From Sphingopyxis sp. (GTDB lineage Bacteria > Pseudomonadota > Alphaproteobacteria > Sphingomonadales > Sphingomonadaceae): DNA of 7,993 nucleotides. Below, one piece after another: positions 1 through 6,384 of this stretch (positions are counted from its first letter, which is position 1; each line of letters begins with the position of its first letter). The notes beneath the pieces were generated by a model, which saw only the letters and a list, made by a program, of their open reading frames with translations, had not been told where the DNA came from and did no database searches. Where the stretch lies: the NCBI GenBank assembly GCA_012035435.1, contig JAAUPH010000098.1:1-7993 (forward strand), given 5' to 3'. The position numbers and the translations under genes were made by a program.

Positions 1-2
1 TT

Positions 3-149
3 GCGAGTGCCGCCTATCGCCAAGCCGTTGCAGCAGGCATTGACGCTTGCCTCTGGCCTCAGACCCGCCTGCGCCCGCAACTCATCCCCGCCCGCTGCGG
101 CAGCAATGCCGGGCTGATCGGCGCGGCTCTCATGGCAGACTTGTTGTGA
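3..149 (+). CDS. C-terminal end of a ROK-family sugar kinase/regulator (partial)
   Basis: The frame is open from base 3 and stops with TGA at 147-149, giving the last 48 residues of a protein that begins outside the window. The tail contains RCGSNAGLIGAALMADLL. This matches the C-terminal helix of ROK proteins (glucokinase, fructokinase, N-acetylglucosamine or N-acetylmannosamine kinase, and NagC/XylR-type repressors), which typically ends in a G-N-D/S-A-G-hydrophobic-hydrophobic-GAA pattern. Members phosphorylate a sugar with ATP in the cytoplasm or use the fold as a sugar sensor. The ATP-binding and CXCGXXGCXE zinc motifs would lie upstream and cannot be seen, so kinase and repressor cannot be separated and no substrate can be assigned. 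Codons are GC-rich, in line with a proteobacterial source. A 5-bp stem (TCTGG/CCAGA, loop GTAT, 169-182) lies 20 bases downstream but has only three Ts after it, so it is a weak terminator candidate. Confidence 0.55.
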   Translation, partial: ASAAYRQAVAAGIDACLWPQTRLRPQLIPARCGSNAGLIGAALMADLL

Positions 150-419
150 CGCGTTTCCAACCTGGCTTTCTGGGTATCCAGATTTGTCGCCTTTGCCATC
201 ACGAAAGCGGTAGCTGACAGGCAAGTCGCGCCGCACACTGTGCCGTCAACTCATGTTCGCAAAAGGGCGCCTCAGCGTAAGCGCTGGCATAGCGAAATCC
301 GTTGCCCAAGGTTCATTTGCAACGTGTTAGCCGACCATCAAACTGCGATGCCAGCGAAGGCGTTTTTAGAGGGTTGCCGCCGGGCTTACTCCACGAACGC
401 CCCCGTTACTTTATCATTT

Positions 420-480
420 TGAATCGCGAATGAGTCAAAATGAAACGCGATGGAATCAATCTGAAACGCGATGGAGTCAT
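420..480 (+). repeat. Three ~19-bp direct repeats at exact 21-bp spacing
   Basis: Three copies begin at 420, 441 and 462: TGAATCGCGAATGAGTCAA, TGAAACGCGATGGAATCAA and TGAAACGCGATGGAGTCAT. The consensus is close to TGAAACGCGATGGAGTCAA and the period is 21 bp, two helical turns, so a protein bound at each copy would sit on the same face of the helix. Further same-direction copies occur at 601-619 (3' half degenerate) and 699-717 (TGAAACGCAAATGAGTCAA). From memory, IS21-family elements carry multiple ~20-bp repeats inside each end to which IstA binds. A solo IS21 end or a MITE-like derivative is my preferred reading, but iterons or operators for an unseen regulator would look similar. Confidence 0.7.
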
Positions 481-600
481 CTGCTCAAAGGGGCCTTTAG
501 ACGGGCGCATTCGTCCACCAAGGTGCCAACTTCGCGCTTCGAGACAAAGCAAGAACAAAATTGGAAAAAGCTCGCACTCTCTGAGCACGTTCGGCGATAC

Positions 601-619
601 TGAAACGCGAGTAATTCGC
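601..619 (+). repeat. Dispersed fourth copy of the TGAAACGCGA repeat
   Basis: TGAAACGCGAGTAATTCGC keeps the first ten bases of the 420-480 repeats exactly, while its 3' half is diverged. It is in the same orientation but 139 bp from the third copy, outside the 21-bp register. Confidence 0.45.
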
Positions 620-698
620 AAAAAATGGAAAAAATTCTGGAATTCAGCATTGCTTTTCAGTGACTTGCTCAAATTCTGAAACACTGGGAGGTTAAAAA

Positions 699-773
699 TG
701 AAACGCAAATGAGTCAAAACGAGGCGCCATCAAGCCATCGACACCGTGCCCATTCAGGCGGATTTGCGTCTCA
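699..773. repeat. Fifth repeat copy and a facing inverted partner
   Basis: TGAAACGCAAATGAGTCAA (699-717) is a good copy of the upstream repeats. ATTTGCGTCTCA at 762-773 is the reverse complement of the first 12 bases of this copy with 11 of 12 matches, so it is an inverted half-copy. Direct copies on the left and an inverted copy on the right is what opposite ends of a transposable element would give, though one 12-bp inverted match is weak evidence. Confidence 0.35.
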
Positions 774-821
774 AACGGGCCCGGAACGTGCACGCGGCGC
801 GATTCAGCGGCAAAAGAGGTG

Positions 822-3800
822 TCACCGACCTTCACCCGCACCCACGTTGGAATAGTCGATGCCTATCACGGCGATCTGGAGTTCCGGGCGACGGGTCATC
901 ATGGATTTCGCCATCTCGGAAAGGTGGCTGACCACATCTTTAAGGCCCACGAGCGCGTTGGTAGAAGGAAGACGCCATTTTTTTGGCTCGGCCTGGCAAA
1001 TAAGCAGAATGCCAGCGCGGCATCGGACGTGGCGCAAATATTGGCCGACGAGTTGCTTCTGAAGCGCGTCTTCGAGATCGCGAACACTCCACGTCTGAAG
1101 CTTGAGTTCAACCGTGCCATAAGCATCCATCGTCTGCGGTTGAAAGCGAATGTCAGTTCGCTTTTCCTCGATGACGACGGCTTCTTGGGTGAATGTGAAT
1201 GTTCCGCGGTCGCTGTTTCGGAGCCAGTTTGCAATGAAACGCCGAAGTTCGGTTTCCTTGTCGAGGCGCTGAAGCGCTGCCACCGGACTATCTTCGGCAT
1301 GAAGCAGTTCGTGCTTGAACGCCTCCAGCCGGGTGAGCATCGCCCTCAAAAGCGTGGCATCATCCACGGGTTGGAACGCATCCTTCCGGTCAATGCTTTG
1401 CACCGCAGTGATCGGGTAGATTGCCAAGTCGGAGATGGCCGCAGCACATTCGTATGCCATCTGGACCAATCGGTCAGCCACGTAGGAAAACTCCGGGCGT
1501 TTGGACAAATCCAACAGCGCGGCCAATGCGTCAGGGTGTTTTTCATCCGTCAGTGCGTTGAACAGGAATGAGCGTGCGTTTTGCGCATGGTCGCGAATAC
1601 CGGGCGAATAGGTACCCTCATGTGAGATATCGTCCTCGCGGCGGACGATCTGATATGCATGGATTGCCAACTGATGCAGCAAAGGCACACGGTCATTTTT
1701 GGGAACTTTGTTGAGGTCAAAGCCCCGACTCGAATGACGATCACCGAATACAGCAGCAAATGTATCAACAGCCAAAGCGTCCTGGTCGGCTGACCTCGTA
1801 AGCGGCGTTGCTCGAAGAATTTCCTCGCATGCCTGTTTCGGATCGATTTTGCCAAGAGTGCAGTCAACGATGGGACAGGTCGAACGGCAGCTTGGTCGAT
1901 TTCGTGACGAATCGCCGAGCAGACCGCTCTCTTTTCATCATCGCTTCCAAACTCGGCGACAATTTCCACCGCATCATGCAACACGTTGCTAGAGCCGACA
2001 GCGACAAGTGTAGGAAGGGTCGCAAGCGTGGACGCTATTGTGCCAACGACAGCCTGTTTTAAGGTTGCAGACAAGTGATAGCGAATATCTAGGACGATAG
2101 GGGCGCCACCAAACTCGGCCATTTGTGATAGCTGCGCCGCGACCTCGTCCGAGAGCACTTGTGCAACCGCACGCGGATGCTCGCTCGCCAAGTCTGCAAC
2201 AAAGCCACCGAACCCGTTCAACTCGATGGTCGAAATCCGCGTTGCCCGGACGGCTTCCTCGTGGGACAGGTTCTTAGCCCACCCTTGAATGTCAGCCTCG
2301 GCTTTGACAGCGGCAAGCGCAAGCAGCCAACTGTTGTAGTAGCTATTGCGCTCTTCCGATGTGCGCTCACTCGTCAACAGCACGTCGTTTCGCGCCAAAA
2401 CTTTGCGAGTTCGGCCCGATAGCGCTCAAGAAACGCCGAACCCATGGCACGATGGATGACTTCTCCATCCCAATGACCCCAGCGGTCGAGTTTCGGATTG
2501 CTTTGCTTAATCAACTTGTGGGCATCGTAGAGCACACCCAATCGCCGGTCTCCACCCATGAGAAAATCAGGGTCCGCCAGAACTTCGTTGCGCCATTTCA
2601 CCCATCCAGCGATCCGTTTTTGTTCCTTTCTTGCATGAGACATTTGCCGCTTTTCGTTCTCAATTTCCCAATCCGCTTTTTCGCGCGGAGGCGGATTGAG
2701 CAAGCGGTCAAGTTCGTTGGTCAGATCCTCCCGATCTGCCACGCGCGAACGCAAATTGTCCTGAAGATCGCGGCGCGCGCGTAAGTCGAAGTGCCGGGCG
2801 ACAACCCAGAACGCTACGCCGCGGCTGCTGTCTGAAATGTCCGAGGCAACGGCGTCCAGCAGCCAAGTCAGGTCTTCATCTCCGACGGAAAATAGATTTT
2901 GCCAACCTCCAGTGGCGAAGTCAGCCCGCCACCAATCCGGCTTCTCCGCTTCAAGCGCATCTGCCAATTCAAGACCGGCTCGGAAATACGCCTCCCTAAG
3001 GTCGGTGCGCGCCTGCAGCGCCGCGCGCAATTCCCGCATTTCGGTTTTTGCAATTATCGTTTCCTGTCGTCGACCGGATTGAATTGCAATGACGGTTGAA
3101 TGAGCCCAAGTCCGAAGCTCGCTGCCCAGCGGGGGAATTGATCCCGCACAGAACGCAACTAGCCCGTCCTGATAGTGGTCTTTTTCAGATCGGATGCTGT
3201 ACATCGAACTGTCAGCGCGACGGCTTTCCCATACCGCCGCAGCGAGACCGTCGCGGATTGTGATCACATCGCTCAGTGCGAGGTTTCCGCGCTTGGCTGT
3301 CTGATAGATCGTGTAGCTCAGGCCGTGGATATTGTTCTTGTCCTGCTTCATGCCGTCGACCAGCAAAAGAAACTGCTGCGGAGCGACAAGTTCGGGGACC
3401 ATGTCGTAAAGAGTGTATCGAACCATGTCTTCGGGCAGCGATCCGCCCAACACAGCCCTGGCCAAAGCGGCTTTTTGAGCTGTAGACCCGCCAGCCAATA
3501 CGCCTCGGGCGCCATATGTGCGGTGGTTGGTGTCGAGGTTCGCGTCCCGTGCTGCGGACAAGGCCAGATCAGCGCAGTCTGGAATCGGTGTCATCCAAAT
3601 CAACTCCAGCAGCAATTCGCGGCTGTCATGACCAGAATAAGCGGAACCCCAAAGCTCTCGAATGACAGGGCCGAGATCAGGGTGGGCGATGCGTTCGATC
3701 TGGTCATGTCCAACGCCTGTCTTGCACCAATCCTTTCCAGCATATTGACGGATGTAGTGCCGCAGGATTTCCGCTCGCATTTCGATGGGAAAGGCACTTG

Positions 3801-4722
3801 GCAAACCCTGTCGGAACAAAAGCTGCGGTTCGCGGTTCACCACTTCGCGTTTGATATCCGCATCCCAAAGCGACAGCCAGGCTGCCACAGGTGCCATCCC
3901 TGGTTTGACAACGCGTTGGCCTGCAATCTCGCCAAAAAGCAGCGCAAAGCGATCTCCGAGCGGCATGCCCTTACTACGAAGGCCCTCCAGCCTCTTGGCA
4001 GCCAAATACTCTTGCGAAGCTCGGTGATGAAAGCGAACCGATCCAATGCCGCTGGGATCAAAGAGCGGCTTGGCAATCAGTTCCTGCTGCTCTTTGAGGT
4101 TCCAGTCGGTGAGGATCTCTCCGATATCGACACCATCGCTCCCGCCGGTTAAAGACGTTTTGATGCTGCGCCGCTTCAGGAGGAAGAGCGCCAAGGCAAT
4201 CCTCTCTGCGCCCTCCTGCGCTTTCTCAACCGACAAAGCGTTGCGCATCCGAAGGTTTTTCTCAGACAGTTTGCGCTGAATGCCCTGCTTGAGCTGATCT
4301 TGCAGGCTTCCAAGCACGCCAGTCTGATCCATGTTGTCGAGGGCTTCGATGATCTCGGCCGGCAGCCGATAAAGGTGCCAGAGGTCATGTGCTTCAAGCT
4401 CTTTGCAGAACTCTTTCGCAAGTTCGGGGGCGTACGCTGCACCAAACTGCCGAATTTCCTTTTGGCTCAAGGGAAGGAGCGCGAGGAACGTGGGTTTGCG
4501 GGGTTCTGTCGCGGGCGGCTCATTTTTCGTCTCTGCATTCCCCCCTTGTTCCGCGTCGCTTTTCGAGACGACCTTCAGGAAAGCGGCTTCACCGGTCTCT
4601 TCAACGTCCATCGAAGCGACAGGACTGATCGATGCCGAAAGAGCCGAGATTTCCGCTTGATCAACCTGCGCATGCCAATCAGCGGGTCGGCATGAAAGGA
4701 AAAGGCGCAACCTCGAAAAATG
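822..4722 (-). pseudogene. NACHT-type STAND NTPase, 5'-truncated and frameshifted
   Basis: About 1,300 codons in three frames belong to one protein. The first segment opens inside the IS end (frame open from 4755, TGA just below 2390) and its first ~11 residues are IS-encoded. Gene-derived sequence starts around HFSRLRLFLSCRPADW, which looks like the NACHT sensor-1 strand (…TSRP/SCRP). LALLPLSQKEI (residues ~91-101) fits the PLs-x-x-EI element, and SVRFHHRASQEYLAA (~239-253) is the characteristic FRH-x-x-x-QEYLAA winged-helix motif. Walker A and Walker B would lie upstream and are absent. The remaining ~1,000 residues are mostly helical with no domain I recognise, probably a sensor of HEAT/TPR-like type. 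Frame breaks lie at T3 2388-2390 and T4 1847-1850. Adding one base to each restores continuous protein (FWRENDVLLTSE and LLAKIDPKQACEEILRAT). The stop is at 822-824. NACHT proteins are cytoplasmic ATP-driven switches, and several bacterial ones act in anti-phage defence. That role is inferred here, and this copy cannot bind ATP. Confidence 0.75.
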
Positions 4723-4763
4723 TGGGGAAATCCTCCCCGTTTTGACGGGGCACAATCGTAGAA
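4723..4763 (+). repeat. IS3-family terminal inverted repeat (orfB-proximal)
   Basis: The repeat starts TGGGGAAATCCTCCCC and ends CACAATCGTAGAA, two bases outside the orfB stop codon (TAG at 4765-4767 on the minus strand). It contains a perfect stem-loop, CCCCGT/ACGGGG with loop TTTG (4735-4750). This could fold in the transposase mRNA, but no U-run follows, so I do not call it an intrinsic terminator. Confidence 0.8.
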
Positions 4764-4764
4764 C

Positions 4765-5618
4765 CTACGCGGCCATTTTCAGTTTCTGTATGGGAGTGAT
4801 CCCGCCGATGCCCATGTTCGGGCGCTCATTGTTGTAAGTCCAAAGCCATTGCGTGGCGACGTCCTGCACCTCCTCGATGGTTTCAAAAATCGTCAGATCC
4901 AGCCATTCTTGCCGGACCGTTCGGTTGTAGCGCTCGACATAGGCGTTCTGCTGGGGCTTGCCCGGCTGTATGTATGTCAGGGCGATGCCCTGCTTCTCGG
5001 CCCAAGTCATCAACGTGGAACTGATGTATTCCGGGCCGTTGTCCACCCTGATCGCCAGCGGCTTGCCGCGCCATTCGATGATCCGGTTCAGCGACCGAAC
5101 CACCCGTTCGGCCGGCAAGGAGAAGTCGGCCTCGATGCCCAGCCCTTCACGGTTGTAGTCATCCAGAACATTCAAGAGCCGGAACTGCCGACCGTCCGAC
5201 AGGCGGTCCGCCATGAAGCATGCCCTCGGGCTTGACCCGATGGGTCCATCGACCAGGTCGTGTTCGGGGTCGGCGGGACGGCCAGTTCTTCCGGCTTCTC
5301 ACGCCTCAGCCGACGCCGTGGCTTGATGCGCAGGTTCAATTCCAAGTCGCGATACACCCTGTAAACCCGTTTGTGATTCCACCAGTGGCCCTTCACGTTG
5401 CGCAGGTGCAAGAAACACAGGCCGAACCCCCATGTCTTGTGCGCCTGTGTCAGGCCGAGAAGCAGGTCTCCGATTGCCTCATTCTCGTCGTTGCGCTGGG
5501 CACTGTAACGGTAGCACGTCTCGCTGACGCCAAACGCCCGGCAGGCCAGCGCGATGCTGACCCCCTTCGTTGCCACCGCCTTCCCGGCCAGCTCGCGGCG
5601 TTGAGCTGGCCGCGTCAC
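4765..5618 (-). pseudogene. IS3-family transposase OrfB (DDE integrase), broken by a 26-bp insertion
   Basis: The catalytic subunit of the IS3 transposase lies in two frames. The 5' part (5618 down to ~5244) has a HTH_21-like segment ([20 protein letters not shown]) and the linker up to [11 protein letters not shown], whose D is the first catalytic acidic residue of the RNase-H-like rve domain. The 3' part (from 5217) continues [20 protein letters not shown], then VDNGPEYIS (second D) and [12 protein letters not shown] (catalytic E), ending …IQKLKMAA. Removing bases 5218-5243 rejoins WSMD to FMADRL exactly as in intact relatives, so the lesion is a clean 26-bp insertion just after the first catalytic Asp. 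The shifted frame runs on for ~23 unrelated residues to a stop at 5172. Unless another copy supplies transposase, this element should be immobile. Confidence 0.85.
5218..5243. repeat. 26-bp palindromic REP-like insertion inside orfB
   Basis: The extra segment has the core TCGGG-CTTGA-CCCGA, a perfect 5-bp stem and 5-nt loop, with two further pairs beyond one mismatch. From memory, palindromes built on CTCGGGCTTGACCCGAG are common dispersed repeats in alphaproteobacterial genomes (Sphingomonadales, Caulobacterales, Rhodobacterales). Its limits are fixed by the transposase reading frame: everything between ATG-GAC and TTC-ATG is extra. I see no clear target duplication. Confidence 0.65.
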
Positions 5619-5878
5619 TTTTTTCCCAGCGCCTCTCGAAGCAGGTCGGCCTGCATGCTGAGGTCAGCAAACATGCGCTTCAAACGCCGGTTTTCATCTT
5701 CCAGCGCCTTCATCTGGCTCATCATGGACGCGTCCATGCCGCCAAACTTGGCACGCCACTTGTAAAACGTCGCAGCGCTGATCCCATGCTCGCGGCACAG
5801 CTCCGCCACAGCCAAACCGCCCTCGGCTTGACGCAAAATCCCCATGATCTGGGCTTCGGTGAAACGGCTCTTCTTCAT
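5615..5878 (-). CDS. IS3-family transposase OrfA (helix-turn-helix subunit)
   Basis: An 87-residue protein beginning [19 protein letters not shown], the typical start of IS51/IS407-type OrfA. Residues ~8-45 form the HTH_Tnp_1 domain ([23 protein letters not shown]) that recognises the terminal inverted repeats. Residues ~55-85 are a heptad-rich Leu/Met coiled coil ([16 protein letters not shown]…LLREAL) used for multimerisation. The ATG at 5876-5878 is preceded by a strong Shine-Dalgarno, GAGGAGA (5884-5890 on the minus strand), at normal spacing. The gene ends …GKK-TGA, with the stop directly after the A6G slippery heptamer. Alone it acts as a DNA-binding regulator, and the active transposase is the OrfAB frameshift fusion. 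It appears intact. Confidence 0.9.
   Translation of the reverse strand: MKKSRFTEAQIMGILRQAEGGLAVAELCREHGISAATFYKWRAKFGGMDASMMSQMKALEDENRRLKRMFADLSMQADLLREALGKK
5618..5624 (-). promoter_or_regulatory. A6G slippery heptamer for -1 programmed frameshifting
   Basis: On the minus strand the heptamer reads A-AAA-AAG in the orfA frame and is followed at once by TGA. A -1 slip continues as AAA-AAA-GTG, giving …[15 protein letters not shown] and entering orfB. This is the canonical IS3 arrangement for making the OrfAB transposase. orfB also has a GTG at 5616-5618 overlapping the orfA stop, which could permit coupled initiation. Confidence 0.8.
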
Positions 5879-5909
5879 CGCAATCTCCTCGTCGATTGTG
5901 CCGAGAAAA

Positions 5910-5950
5910 TTCTACGATTGCATCCCCTTATTCCCGGGGAGGATTACCCA
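5910..5950 (-). repeat. IS3-family terminal inverted repeat (orfA-proximal)
   Basis: Read on the minus strand from 5950, it begins TGGGTAATCCTCCCC and ends GCAATCGTAGAA. It matches the opposite end over the outer ~15 and inner ~12 bases with a diverged middle. It too holds a small hairpin (CCCC 5924-5927 with GGGG 5936-5939). The transposase promoter should lie between this end and the orfA start at 5878, but I could not identify clear -35/-10 boxes. Confidence 0.8.
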
Positions 5951-5956
5951 CCCCCG

Positions 5957-6186
5957 GCTTTTGCGTCTGAGACAAAATTTGACAGCGGCACCGGCTGGCC
6001 GAGCTTCTTCGACCACCTTCCGGGCGCCATCGGCACCAAGGACGACAATTCCTATTTCGCCACCCGCACGGAAGTGCATTGCGCCCGCTGCGGCAGCCAT
6101 TTCGGCCATGTGTTTGATGATGGCCTGAGCCGACGGGCGATCGCCATTGCATTAACGGTGTCTCGCTTAAATTTGAGGCGGCGTAG
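5957..6186 (+). pseudogene. msrB: 3' part of peptide-methionine (R)-S-oxide reductase, frameshifted
   Basis: Recognisable MsrB begins at [18 protein letters not shown], continues through [20 protein letters not shown] and, one frame over, ends [24 protein letters not shown] (TAG 6184-6186). MsrB reduces the R epimer of methionine sulfoxide in proteins, using thioredoxin. The catalytic Cys is in RHCIN and is present. One of the two zinc-binding CXXC pairs is present (CARC); the other, normally ~10 residues before FDSGTGW, is missing because the gene is cut at the outer end of the IS. About 75 of the usual ~130-150 residues remain. The frame breaks at CC 6124-6125, and a third C (GGC-CCT-GAG) restores the conserved DGPEPTG. 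No start codon belongs to it: the upstream open frame comes from the IS end. GC-rich codon use suggests a proteobacterial source. Confidence 0.85.
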
Positions 6187-6189
6187 CGC

Positions 6190-6384
6190 TGGGGGGATTG
6201 GAATATTGATGGTTTGGTGGTCGAGTGGGTAGAGGTCTGGGGTGTTGGCTAGCTCTTGGGCGGGGTAGAAGAGGAGGCGTTGCTGGAAGAAGTAGAAGCT
6301 GACGCAGAAGAGAGTGTAGGCGATCGCTAGTGTCTTGATGCGAGGGAGCGATCGTTTCCAAACTGGCAGGTCAGTGATGCCCAT
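6190..6384 (-). pseudogene. N-terminal fragment of an alpha/beta hydrolase (BEM46-like)
   Basis: From ATG at 6382-6384 the protein has a basic N-terminus (VWKRSLPRIK), one hydrophobic segment at residues ~18-33 (TLAIAYTLFCVSFYFF; signal anchor) and then [20 protein letters not shown] and [10 protein letters not shown]. The R-L-hydrophobic-F-x-P pattern followed by a T-x-x-D…I-x-IP strand is typical of the start of membrane-anchored alpha/beta hydrolases of the YfhR/BEM46 type. The HGNAGN oxyanion motif and catalytic Ser/Asp/His should follow but are missing: near 6190 the sequence runs into the msrB 3' end in antisense. About 60-65 native residues remain. The gene lies directly downstream of the AIPR gene on the same strand, probably in natural linkage. 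A GCGATCGC octamer (6320-6327) and a GCGATCG (6348-6354) hint at a cyanobacterial origin. Substrate unknown. Confidence 0.6.

Larger units (their letters stand above)
150..821. other. Gene-poor 672-bp stretch with short repeats
   Basis: I see no credible coding region here on either strand. The open frames are short, rich in Arg/Ser/Phe and do not resemble protein families, and none is coupled to a neighbouring gene. The stretch separates the convergent ends of the ROK gene (+) and the NACHT remnant (-). The interval 410-776 carries the repeat cluster described separately and is AT-richer around 540-720 than its flanks. The region could be the remains of a mobile-element end, but no transposase remnant is recognisable. 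Confidence 0.5.
4723..5950 (-). mobile_element. IS3-family insertion sequence, 1,228 bp, with both ends
   Basis: The element is bounded by 41-bp imperfect inverted repeats (4723-4763 and 5910-5950). Both begin TGGG on their own strand and share AATCCTCCCC and CAATCGTAGAA, with a diverged centre. It contains orfA (5615-5878) and orfB (4765-5618) on the minus strand, joined by a slippery heptamer as is usual for IS3. Length, TG…CA tips and the OrfA sequence point to the IS51/IS407 side of the family, though I cannot name the element. The flanking bases (…GAAAAATG on the left, CCCCCGGC on the right) show no 3-5 bp target duplication, so the two flanks were probably not originally adjacent. OrfB is interrupted by a 26-bp insertion, so this copy is likely non-autonomous. 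Confidence 0.88.

Noticed and set aside
169..186. Possible intrinsic terminator after the ROK gene (TCTGG GTAT CCAGA)
   Set aside because: The stem has only 5 bp and is followed by just three Ts, too weak to call.
697..713. GGGAGG followed by ATGAAACGCAAATGA, a possible five-codon leader minigene (MKRK-stop)
   Set aside because: The ATG and stop fall inside the fifth copy of the 19-bp repeat, so the pattern is explained by the repeat, and no downstream plus-strand gene exists for a leader to control.
819..1571. 250-codon plus-strand open frame opposite the NACHT C-terminus
   Set aside because: Its residues do not resemble a protein family, and it lies antisense to a frame with coherent protein sequence. 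It is a composition shadow of the minus-strand gene.
3175..4152. 325-codon plus-strand open frame opposite the NACHT core
   Set aside because: It overlaps, in antisense, the QEYLAA and downstream NACHT region, is rich in Cys/Arg/His and shows no motif. It is a shadow.
5570..6232. 220-codon plus-strand open frame that includes the msrB motifs
   Set aside because: Only the part from ~5957 to the frameshift near 6124 is MsrB. The upstream part is antisense IS sequence and the downstream part is out of frame, so it is not a fusion protein.
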